A stretch of DNA of 64,000 nucleotides. It comes from Duganella sp. Root336D2. Lineage in GTDB: Bacteria; Pseudomonadota; Gammaproteobacteria; Burkholderiales; Burkholderiaceae_D. Position numbers and translations under genes: made by a program. Positions 17,462 through 25,243 of the stretch are shown piece after piece (position 1 is the first letter of the stretch; every line of letters begins with the position of its first letter). The DNA lies in assembly GCF_001425005.1 (NCBI RefSeq), contig NZ_LMDB01000012.1:372001-436000 (forward strand), read 5' to 3'. The notes beneath the pieces are model-generated. The model was not told the DNA's origin. It ran no database searches and was given only the letters and a program-made list of their open reading frames with translations.

Positions 17462-17746
17462 TCATTTCAAATGTTGAGGCTCTTCGCAAATATCGCGCAG
17501 AGCCTGCAGATGCTCGGCTTGCGTTTCCTCGCGAAGTAGGAATTGAACCCGACAGGCACGCCTCTCGTTGGCCACCTTCTTCAAAAATGATGCGACGACG
17601 CCTACAATCCTATCGAACTTGGTTATCGCATCTCTCCCGCTCTCAAAAGCTCTTGCGGTCATCGTCGGACCGATATCGTCTTTTGCCGACCCGGAGATCC
17701 GTCGACAGACTACGCCAAGGATTATAGATCTAAGGCCTTCCTCCAT
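17462..17746 (-). CDS. Hypothetical small protein in the immunity array
   Basis: A 94-codon frame starting with ATG inside the last 25 nt of the preceding immunity gene, in another frame. The sequence looks plausible as a basic, soluble helical protein (FDRIVGVVASFLKKVANERRACRVQFLLREE) but has no motif I recognise. The first part, which overlaps the immunity gene, is the least convincing, so this may be the 3' remnant of a longer gene whose start was lost in rearrangement. No function can be offered. Confidence 0.35.
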   Translation of the reverse strand: MEEGLRSIILGVVCRRISGSAKDDIGPTMTARAFESGRDAITKFDRIVGVVASFLKKVANERRACRVQFLLREETQAEHLQALRDICEEPQHLK

Positions 17747-18144
17747 TTTCCGGTATTCGCGACATCGTCTTCCCTAAATGCCACCTTCCAAGTGCCGTCT
17801 TCGCTCTCCATTAGAAAGCGCGCACGTCCGTTCATCATGCCTGTCGGCTTATAGACCCAGACCTTTCCACCTTCTGCCGGTTCGACACTGGAAATGCCGT
17901 GAGAGAACTCCGGCGGCATCTCGAAGTCAAGGAACTCGTAGCGCGACTGCTTGTGCTTGAGCGCCTTCGCGGTGAGATAGTTGTTGAATATTGCCTCAAG
18001 GCGGGTGAGGCGTAACTCATGAGTTTCCTCGCTTGACCGATTCACATCAAATTCAGCACACCATTTCTCCCATTCAGTCATCTCGTGGAAGAACTCAGTT
18101 GCCACGGCCTTTGCATTTCCTAGCATAGTTTCAGTCGTTGCCAT
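17722..18144 (-). CDS. NTF2-fold immunity protein, second copy
   Basis: A 140-residue protein that is a close paralogue of the immunity protein at 18334-18750, differing at roughly a quarter to a third of positions. Shared blocks include AKAVA-EFFHEMTEWEKWCAEFD, LKHKQSRYEFLDF and MPPEFS-GIS. The family is the NTF2-fold immunity group of polymorphic toxin systems, small cytoplasmic antidotes that bind the toxin tip. It is intact, with no strong Shine-Dalgarno but close spacing to the upstream fragment. It may protect against a variant of the nuclease tip carried by sibling strains. The clean duplication next to the cognate copy points to antidote accumulation. Confidence 0.72.
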   Translation of the reverse strand: MATTETMLGNAKAVATEFFHEMTEWEKWCAEFDVNRSSEETHELRLTRLEAIFNNYLTAKALKHKQSRYEFLDFEMPPEFSHGISSVEPAEGGKVWVYKPTGMMNGRARFLMESEDGTWKVAFREDDVANTGKWRKALDL

Positions 18145-18156
18145 TTCGCTGTCATA

Positions 18157-18297
18157 TCAGATATCGAGGTATCTTTTCCATTTTCCGATGTTGGCCGGAT
18201 CCTGTTCCTTCAACGCCACCTTCCAGGCGCCGGCTTCATTCGCCATTAAGAAGCGTGCTTGCCCGTTCATTGCGCCGGTCCCATGGAGCCAGACAAC
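18157..18297 (-). pseudogene. Truncated 3' copy of the NTF2-fold immunity gene
   Basis: About 46 codons ending at TGA 18157-18159 encode a tail nearly identical in pattern to the intact immunity proteins: GAMNGQARFLMANEAGAW then ALKEQDPAN and KWKRYLDI. Upstream of the conserved part the frame runs into unrelated sequence and a stop that abuts the intact copy ending at 18334. There is no start codon of its own. It is the leftover of an extra immunity copy. Confidence 0.75.
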
Positions 18298-18333
18298 GTT
18301 CAAGCAATTCGTCAGCGGTACCGATACTGTCTA

Positions 18334-18750
18334 TTAAAGATCTAGATACCGTTTCCATTTACCGGTATTTGCAGGATCTTGCTCCTTCAACGCCAGCTTC
18401 CAAGCGCCGCCTTCGTTTTCCATGAGAAAACGTGCCCGTCCGTTCATTGCGCCAATCGGTTTATAGATCCAAACTTTCCCCCCATCTGCTGGCTCAACAT
18501 CGGAAATGCCACGAGAGAATTCAGGAGGCATCTTAAAGTCAAGAAACTCGTAACGCGACTGCTTGTGCTTGAGTGCCTTCGAAGTGAGGTATTTGTTAAA
18601 TATCGCTTCTAAGCGGGCCAAGCGTATTTCGTGCGTTTCCTCGCTTGGTTGATCAATATCAAATTCAGCGCACCATTTTTCCCACTCGGTCATTTCGTGG
18701 AAGAACTCTATTGCCACTGCTTTCGCACTTTCCAAAGTTACGTCAGACAT
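18334..18750 (-). CDS. NTF2-fold immunity protein, probable cognate antidote of the Rhs tip
   Basis: A 138-residue acidic protein that starts 10 nt after the Rhs stop, with AGGAG 6 nt before the ATG; the ribosome site lies across the end of the toxin gene. This position makes it the likely cognate immunity protein. The sequence (EFFHEMTEWEKWCAEFDID near 15-33, SRYEFLDFKMPPEF near 75-88, MNGRARFLMENEGGAW near 108-123) fits the NTF2-fold immunity family found behind Rhs and CDI toxins. It should act in the cytoplasm by blocking the nuclease tip. An in-frame upstream extension runs into the Rhs gene and is not needed. Confidence 0.8.
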   Translation of the reverse strand: MSDVTLESAKAVAIEFFHEMTEWEKWCAEFDIDQPSEETHEIRLARLEAIFNKYLTSKALKHKQSRYEFLDFKMPPEFSRGISDVEPADGGKVWIYKPIGAMNGRARFLMENEGGAWKLALKEQDPANTGKWKRYLDL

Positions 18751-18760
18751 CTTTTTTCTC

Positions 18761-21700
18761 CTATGGACAATTTCTTGGGTTTTGGAACACCGTCGACTCG
18801 GTGTGACCATTAATTGTATAGCTGTATGCAATACGGTCGGGTCGGGTTGAATTACCGTTATATATGAGCCTGATGTCAAGATACGCGGTTGCGCCTTGTC
18901 TCACCTGGTCGGCAATTTCGCTTTCCCACTGCGCGAATCTTCCTCGGTTAACGCCTAACGTCTGTGGGAATACATACTTCTTCCCTCCGCGCCCGCCTAG
19001 CTGATTGCCGACCACGTGACCAGCATCATCCAGCGGACAGCCCAATTTGCGTGCCCATCGTCGAGATGTAGCGTTGGTATTGCTGCCAGTATTGAGGTCC
19101 GATGGCGTAATAGTAGCCGTTGCGCTTTCGATTCGATTGCCCACACCGTAGACATACGCTGCCGTGGCAAATAGGCCTAGCGGGTCGACATAAGTAGTTG
19201 GGGAATCGACATAGCGATAGAGGTTCGTACCTCCAGCCAAACCGATCGGATCTTGCGTGATATAGCGGGCGCAATCCGGATCGTAATAGCGATAGCGGTT
19301 GTAGTAAAGGCCGGTCTCTGCGTCCTCGTATTGCCCCTGGAAGCGCAATGGTTGCGCGACGATTGCTCGGTCGGCGGAGAGCACGCGGCCCCAGGTGCGG
19401 TAGATGGCGGACCAAACCAGCGTGCCATCGTCGGCATGCAGCCTTTGCGGAGTCCCCAGCCGATCGCAGCTATAGTGATAAATTCGGTCAGAAGCGCATA
19501 ATTCAGCTGCCTGCTGGCGGCGCGCGTTCCAACGTTCCTGGTGTTGTAGCTCTTCGAGCTTTGCCAAATGCGCTTGCCAGTCCTCCAAATGCGCTGTCGC
19601 ATCCCCGACATCCGGCAGGCGCCATGCGGAAACCGGCGCCCTGAACGTTTGCCGGGATGCGTACTCCTTGCTGCCGACCGGTGTTTCGACCATGGCTAAT
19701 GGCACAAAGCTTTCCGGCTCATACAAATAGCTGACAGACTTATCGTCCCGCACTTCGTGGCACAACTGATCGCCGTCCCAAACGTAGAAGGTCACGCCAC
19801 CTTGCTCAGTGTGCTTGGCGATTCGGCGCCCGAAACCATCGTATCGGTAATGGACAATGGTAGCGGAGTCGGCGTTGGCAAAAGCGCGGCTGACATGCAG
19901 GAGCCGGTTTTCCGAATCGTAAGCAAAGCTCAGTTCGCCCGCATCATTGGCGCCGGCCAGCCGATGGATGGACTTGCGAATGGTGTTACCTTGCTCATCG
20001 TATTGATAAGCAAAATTCATGTACTGGCGCAGCAGGTTATGCGTGACTTTTGGCAGGCGCGGCCGAGGAGCCTCAGCCAGTGGTTGTTCTTGCAGGCTTT
20101 GTGTGCTGTCTTTGGCGCCAGGGTCCAGCAGGTTCCCTGCGGGATCAAATTCAAATAGCTCAGTGAGGCCCGGCTGTACCGCGGAGCGAATCTGCCCCAC
20201 AGGATCGTAGGTATAGCGGGTAACGCCACGCAATTCGTCGTCAACCTGGCTCAGGTTTCCCGCCCGATCGTATCCATAATTCTGCTTGTGAAGCACTTGC
20301 CCGCCTTTGTGCAAGGAGATGGCAGTCAAGCGGGATTGCGGATCGTAGCGCTTTTCGGTCCGCATGCGTTCGTTGCCGTTGCCGGCCAGCCGCTCGGTTT
20401 CGCGGTGCAGCTTGTCGCGCTCAATATCTACGATGGAATTGCCATTCCACAGGGTTCCGTGCCAGTGACCCGAACCGTAGCGCTGGATCTCCACCAAGCG
20501 GCCATTGGGCAGGACGGTGTGGATCCTGTTACCCAATTCATCATAGGCGTGTGTCAGCGTGAATGCGGCGTCGTATTCCACTTCCTGATCGGGCAGGGCG
20601 ACATTGTGCAGGGCATAAGCGGTGCGCTCGTCAATGAGTTGACCCACAGGATCGTAGGCATAGCGAATATCGGCACCGGCGTTGCGGATGGCAGTCAGGC
20701 GGCCCAAGGCATCGTAGGCATAGCGCACGCTGCCGTCGACGTCAACTTTGGCATCGAGCTGGCCCAGCGAGTCGCGCGCGTAGCTGGTGCGTTTGCCGGC
20801 AGTTTCGCTGGCGCTCAAATAGCCGGCGCGGTCATATTCATAGCTGGTTGTTTTGCCATCGAACCCGGTTTCGCTGGCGAGCCGGCTCTCTGCGTCATAC
20901 GTGAAGCGATAGCTCTCATTATTCGCGTTGACCAGCTCGACGACGCGCAACGCCTCGTCATGGACGTAGCGCATCGTCTGGTTGTTTGCGTCCATTCGTT
21001 CGACAGGCAAGCCGTGACCGTTGTAGGCATAGCGTGTGCGCTGGCCTTTCGGATCGACGTAGTCGATGAGGCGTCCTTCTGCGTCATAGGCCAGGTGCTC
21101 GCTTGTACCATCTGGGCGAGCTATTTCCGACAATTCCCCAGTTACATTGTAGCGGTAGGTAGTGCGCTGGCCTGCAGCGTCTTCGACCTGCGACAGGCTG
21201 CCACGGTTATCGTAGCTGTAGCGCGTAGTCAGTTGCGAGCAGTCCGTGTAAGAGGCCAGCCTGCCTGAAGCGTCGTAGTGAAGCTGCTTGATGCCGCCAC
21301 GCGCATCGACAATCTGGATTAACTGGCCGCTGGAGTCGTAACGGTAGCGGGTACTGCGGCCGAGTGCATCCTTGGTTTCAATGAGATTGCCCTGGCCGTC
21401 GTACTCCATTGTCGACGTATGGCCCAGGGCGTCAGTTTCGGCGATCAGCTGGTTTTGCGCGTTGTAGGCGAGTGTGGTGACGTAGCCCAAGGCGTCGGTC
21501 ACTGTCAGCAGGTTGCCTTTGGCGTCGTACGTGTAGCGGCTTGCGTTGCCCATCGCGTCGATGTCCGCAAGCAGCTTGCCGTCTTTGTCCCATTCTCGCT
21601 TGCCCAGTGATACTGGCTTTCCTGTGGCGTCGATGCGGCGAATCTCTGTAATCAGCCAATTGTGGTCGAAACTGTATTCGAGCTTTCCGCCATCGGCCTC

Positions 21701-23722
21701 TGTCACGATGGTGGTGTCGATATCGCGATACTCAATTTGCACCTGGTCGCGGCCATCAGCGGTGGTAGTGCGTACTGCGCGCGCGCTGTAGCTGTTGGCC
21801 AGCGTGAGTGGGTGGCGTTGGGCAAGTTCGGCATCGCTTAGCTTGCTGCCAGCCCAGCGTTCTCGAATGTGCGCCAGGCTGACCCATTCCAGGCCGTAGG
21901 AAAAACCGCTGTAGGTGGTGCATACGGTGAGCAAGCCGTGAGAATACGCGTAGGTGCGTGCATCGCCGGCGATGTTGGACTGGCGTACCAGGCGCCAGCG
22001 TTGCGGAAGCGCCGCATCGGTGCCGGCAGGCTCCACTTCGAAGTCATAACGCGCGTGGCAAAGGCGGGTTTCTTCGTCCAATACTTGCTCGACGCGCCCG
22101 ATGCGCGCGCTGGCACGCTGTGGGCCGGAGACGACCTCGCCCGGCAGCAGGGGGCCCCGGAAGGCTTCCACCTGCAAACCGTCGTCAGTCGACACGCGCA
22201 GCAGGATTTCATCCGGCGCGGCGTCGAAGAAGCGCTGGATGCTGGTGCCGCGCCCATTCCGGCCGACTGCGCGCGTCAGGTAGAAGCGTTGCGTAAGCGC
22301 AGGGTCGCGCGGCTTAAGCATGGCGTTGACGCCTTGATAGCCATGCGGCAGAACGCCGTCCGGACCGCGATGGAAGGTGTCGACGTTGCCGTTGCGCCAT
22401 GCAAGGGTGAACATCGCTTCGCTGTTGCGACAAAGGGTGAAGCCTTCGCCGCGGTGCTCGTGTTCGGCGCCAATCTCCAGGTAGGGCAGGCGTACTGCAC
22501 GGCCGGTGTCATCGTGGTAAACGATGCCTTCGCGGCAGACCGAGACGCCAGAGTTGAACGGCAGGGCCCAGCGTCCGCCCATCATGCTCCAGTCCTCAGT
22601 CTCCGATCCGGAGCGGTAGGTGCGGCTCCAAATGATGGGAATCGCGCCGCTCAGTTCGAAATCTTCCTGGTACAGGATTTCTTCGCCAGTGCCGAAGTGT
22701 ACCGGCTTGTTGCTGCTGGCTTTCTTCTTCCCCGGACCTTTATCTTTGGGGCAGCACGATGCCGGCTTGTCCTGCTTCTTCGGCTTTTCCTGTTTGGTCT
22801 TGCCGCCATCCCTGCCGTCGCCATCGTTGCCGCCCTTTTTCGACTCGGGCGGCTTTTTCGGTGGCGGGGGCGTATGGCCTGGTGCCTGCTTCTTCTTGAA
22901 GAGGCGTTTCAGCAAGCCGCTGGCGCCGGGAATCTTTTTCAGTACGAAGTTTTCCGCAGCGTTGGTTGCCATGCCTCCCAAGGTGCCCATCACGTCCGGC
23001 GTTTTGCCGCTAAGGATGTAGTCCGCGGCGTTGTCCAGCATGGTGGCCGAGGAGTCTGCAGCGAAACCAGTGCCGGCTACCGCGCCCGCGGTGATGCCGC
23101 CAGCGACAGCGCCGGTTTCCATTGCGGCGGCAGCGGGCAAGCCGACACCGGTGGCTGCGACGCCGGCGCCTGCGACACCCAGCGCTGCGCTGCCAGTTCC
23201 GATCTTGCCGCCCACGTCCATGGCCTTATTGCCGAAATCGTGCAGCGGTTCGGAGATGTTGTCCTTGTACTCCTGTGCTGCTTCCTTCAGCGTAGGGACT
23301 TCGACGCCGAAGATCTTCAAGCGTGGACGAGCTCCTTGCACCTTGCGTTCCTGGATGCGCCCGACCGTGTTCTTGTCGTTCATGTAGACAAAGCGCGATT
23401 CCTGGATTGTCTGGGCGCCATTCGAACCCTTCGTGGAGCTGAACTCCATCGGTTGGGCGCGTTTGAGGTAAGTCTGGCTCTTGATACCGCCCAAGGTGCC
23501 CCGTTCGTCGCCAGTAATACTGGGGATGTAGCTCTTGTTGTGCAGAAGGACCGGTTCGCTGTGCGTCTTGACGCTTTTGGAGACGCTTTCTGCACCCTTG
23601 AACTCACCCTTGATGTTATAGGGAAGCACGGCGACGCTGCTACCTACCGGTGTTTTGCAAAAGTCCGGCGTCATGCTGACGCAATAGAAGCGTGCGGATT
23701 TGGTGACTGTTTCGTGAGCCAT
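18761..23722 (-). CDS. rhs: Rhs polymorphic toxin with PAAR-like head and nuclease-like tip
   Basis: A 1653-residue secreted effector. Residues 1-130 are a DUF4150 PAAR-like domain. About 165-225 is a hydrophobic Gly/Ala-rich stretch that could insert in membrane. About 270-335 is a Lys/Pro linker, with DUF6531 from about 340 (HFGTGEEILYQEDFEL). From about 640 to 1480 come many YD repeats (YDAKGNLLTVTDALGY, YNAQNQLIAETDALGH) that build the Rhs shell. The core ends at the canonical DPIGLAGGTNLYRYV and DPLGL (about 1500-1517). The last 136 residues are the variable tip. Its DDAGHVVGNQLGG (near 1565-1577) resembles the DRGH motif of DNA/RNA non-specific endonucleases (Endonuclease_NS_2), so a nuclease is predicted. 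VgrG and DUF2169 lie upstream and the immunity gene lies downstream. Confidence 0.92.
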   Translation of the reverse strand: MAHETVTKSARFYCVSMTPDFCKTPVGSSVAVLPYNIKGEFKGAESVSKSVKTHSEPVLLHNKSYIPSITGDERGTLGGIKSQTYLKRAQPMEFSSTKGSNGAQTIQESRFVYMNDKNTVGRIQERKVQGARPRLKIFGVEVPTLKEAAQEYKDNISEPLHDFGNKAMDVGGKIGTGSAALGVAGAGVAATGVGLPAAAAMETGAVAGGITAGAVAGTGFAADSSATMLDNAADYILSGKTPDVMGTLGGMATNAAENFVLKKIPGASGLLKRLFKKKQAPGHTPPPPKKPPESKKGGNDGDGRDGGKTKQEKPKKQDKPASCCPKDKGPGKKKASSNKPVHFGTGEEILYQEDFELSGAIPIIWSRTYRSGSETEDWSMMGGRWALPFNSGVSVCREGIVYHDDTGRAVRLPYLEIGAEHEHRGEGFTLCRNSEAMFTLAWRNGNVDTFHRGPDGVLPHGYQGVNAMLKPRDPALTQRFYLTRAVGRNGRGTSIQRFFDAAPDEILLRVSTDDGLQVEAFRGPLLPGEVVSGPQRASARIGRVEQVLDEETRLCHARYDFEVEPAGTDAALPQRWRLVRQSNIAGDARTYAYSHGLLTVCTTYSGFSYGLEWVSLAHIRERWAGSKLSDAELAQRHPLTLANSYSARAVRTTTADGRDQVQIEYRDIDTTIVTEADGGKLEYSFDHNWLITEIRRIDATGKPVSLGKREWDKDGKLLADIDAMGNASRYTYDAKGNLLTVTDALGYVTTLAYNAQNQLIAETDALGHTSTMEYDGQGNLIETKDALGRSTRYRYDSSGQLIQIVDARGGIKQLHYDASGRLASYTDCSQLTTRYSYDNRGSLSQVEDAAGQRTTYRYNVTGELSEIARPDGTSEHLAYDAEGRLIDYVDPKGQRTRYAYNGHGLPVERMDANNQTMRYVHDEALRVVELVNANNESYRFTYDAESRLASETGFDGKTTSYEYDRAGYLSASETAGKRTSYARDSLGQLDAKVDVDGSVRYAYDALGRLTAIRNAGADIRYAYDPVGQLIDERTAYALHNVALPDQEVEYDAAFTLTHAYDELGNRIHTVLPNGRLVEIQRYGSGHWHGTLWNGNSIVDIERDKLHRETERLAGNGNERMRTEKRYDPQSRLTAISLHKGGQVLHKQNYGYDRAGNLSQVDDELRGVTRYTYDPVGQIRSAVQPGLTELFEFDPAGNLLDPGAKDSTQSLQEQPLAEAPRPRLPKVTHNLLRQYMNFAYQYDEQGNTIRKSIHRLAGANDAGELSFAYDSENRLLHVSRAFANADSATIVHYRYDGFGRRIAKHTEQGGVTFYVWDGDQLCHEVRDDKSVSYLYEPESFVPLAMVETPVGSKEYASRQTFRAPVSAWRLPDVGDATAHLEDWQAHLAKLEELQHQERWNARRQQAAELCASDRIYHYSCDRLGTPQRLHADDGTLVWSAIYRTWGRVLSADRAIVAQPLRFQGQYEDAETGLYYNRYRYYDPDCARYITQDPIGLAGGTNLYRYVDSPTTYVDPLGLFATAAYVYGVGNRIESATATITPSDLNTGSNTNATSRRWARKLGCPLDDAGHVVGNQLGGRGGKKYVFPQTLGVNRGRFAQWESEIADQVRQGATAYLDIRLIYNGNSTRPDRIAYSYTINGHTESTVFQNPRNCP

Positions 23723-23740
23723 GGCGTGTAAATGGAGCGG

Positions 23741-25243
23741 TTATGCAGGCTGCAGGGTGTTCGTTTGGGACGCGGGATCTTCTTTCCCGGACTGCCATTC
23801 CTTCAGGCGTGTCAACTGAGCTGGATCCGTTGCGTGCATCAACCTCACTTCTTCGAAATCGCCATCGGCGACGATGGCGATGCGCCACGTGAGTTCGACT
23901 TGCTCGGATTCCATGTCAATCAGAACGGTATCTATGGATAGAGGCATGACGGCCACTGCGCCATCCTCATTTGCCCCGAGCGCAAACAGTGACTGCTGCG
24001 GCAGGCCGAACGTGAGCTTGCGGTTGCCGCTCGCATCGGCCTGGCCCAACACCGAGCTCTCGCGCCCCAGGTTGGTCAACGTGAACTGTTCACTGCCGGT
24101 GAGGTGAGGGCATTGCTGGTCGTCGGGAGCGCCATTCCAGTATCGGAAATCAAACTCTTTCGGTAGTTGCGGGAATTCGTCCTCACCCCAGTCGCTTTTT
24201 TCCTCCACTTTGCCAACCAGCTGCCGGCGCGGCAGCCAGCCGCGGCCTACGAATCCCAGGCCGGCCGCGGACATGGCTTCCCCGCCATTGGCAGTTTGCC
24301 AGAATAGCTCTGCAGTAAGCGGAGCATCGGAATATTCGATGCAGGGTGCAGGCAGTTCGGAAGTGCGCGTCGCATCCAGGTACCAGCGACGGCTGAAGCC
24401 CTGGCCCACCGGATTGCGCTGGCTGCTGTCGTGCGCTTCGGGTGGACCAGGCGGTGTCGGGTAATTGGCGGCTTGGTCTTGCGGCAGGCGATGCTTCTTG
24501 GGTATCCGTTTGGACAAGCCGCTGGCGCGTTCGATGCGGCACTCGCCGCCGGGAGCTGCTTCATAACGTAATGGGATTGCCGTTGCTGCTTCGGCCGGCG
24601 TCAGGCGCCACGGGCAAGGCTTTACCACACCTAGTGACGCGAAACGCAGCACGCTACCCAGTGCTCGCAGCAGGGCAGGGCGACGGCGCAAATAGCGCTT
24701 GCCGCTTACATGCAGCGTCTTGTCGACCAGGACTTTGCCGGGGATGCGGGTATTTTCTGCAATGGCCAACTGTTCCTGCCACTCTTCGAACACGGCTGGT
24801 GCCAATGCCTGCATAGGGTTCAACGGCCGCGGGCGTTCGGGCAAAGGCGCCTTGGTGTCGGGAAGCTGGACACGCAGGCCAATGTCGAATTGACGAACCT
24901 TTGCATTTGCCGGCGGGCAGGCGTCGCCGATTACCACGACGTCGCAAACGGGCTTGTACGGGGCCAGGTCGCTTTCCGCGCGAACGCTGTGGTCCAGGTC
25001 ATTGTCGTAGTAGTGATCCTGGTCGTACAGGGGGAGCGGTTCATCGGTTGGGGCGAGCGTCGCTTGTCCGGCCTCGCCAGGGACCAGGCGGTATCCGGTT
25101 TTTGCCACAATCACGTGGAACGCTACGCCGTTCTGGTCCAGCGTATCGAAGTGCAGCGCGTCAAATTCGGTGCGATTGTCGAGTCGCAGTGTCGGCAAGG
25201 ATGGGATCAAGGCGGCATTACCCTTTTGGGTTGGTGTCGACAT
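23741..25243 (-). CDS. DUF2169 family T6SS effector adaptor/chaperone
   Basis: A protein of about 500 residues starting TLRLDNRTEFDALHFDTLDQNG after a short leader, with LYDQDHYYDNDLDHSVRAESDLAPYKP and DVVVIGDACPP, hallmarks of DUF2169. The C-terminal part has a CPHL-type motif and LTWRIAIVADGDFEEV. Family members sit between VgrG and PAAR/Rhs effectors and help load the effector on the spike. The reading frame opens at 25261; I prefer the ATG at 25243, which overlaps the VgrG 3' end by 26 nt. The Rhs gene starts 18 nt downstream. Together the three genes form an effector delivery operon. Confidence 0.82.
   Translation of the reverse strand: MSTPTQKGNAALIPSLPTLRLDNRTEFDALHFDTLDQNGVAFHVIVAKTGYRLVPGEAGQATLAPTDEPLPLYDQDHYYDNDLDHSVRAESDLAPYKPVCDVVVIGDACPPANAKVRQFDIGLRVQLPDTKAPLPERPRPLNPMQALAPAVFEEWQEQLAIAENTRIPGKVLVDKTLHVSGKRYLRRRPALLRALGSVLRFASLGVVKPCPWRLTPAEAATAIPLRYEAAPGGECRIERASGLSKRIPKKHRLPQDQAANYPTPPGPPEAHDSSQRNPVGQGFSRRWYLDATRTSELPAPCIEYSDAPLTAELFWQTANGGEAMSAAGLGFVGRGWLPRRQLVGKVEEKSDWGEDEFPQLPKEFDFRYWNGAPDDQQCPHLTGSEQFTLTNLGRESSVLGQADASGNRKLTFGLPQQSLFALGANEDGAVAVMPLSIDTVLIDMESEQVELTWRIAIVADGDFEEVRLMHATDPAQLTRLKEWQSGKEDPASQTNTLQPA

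Noticed and set aside
21869..23731. Long plus-strand frame opposite the Rhs N-terminal half
   Set aside because: It is antisense to the recognisable DUF4150 and DUF6531 regions, and its composition is not protein-like.
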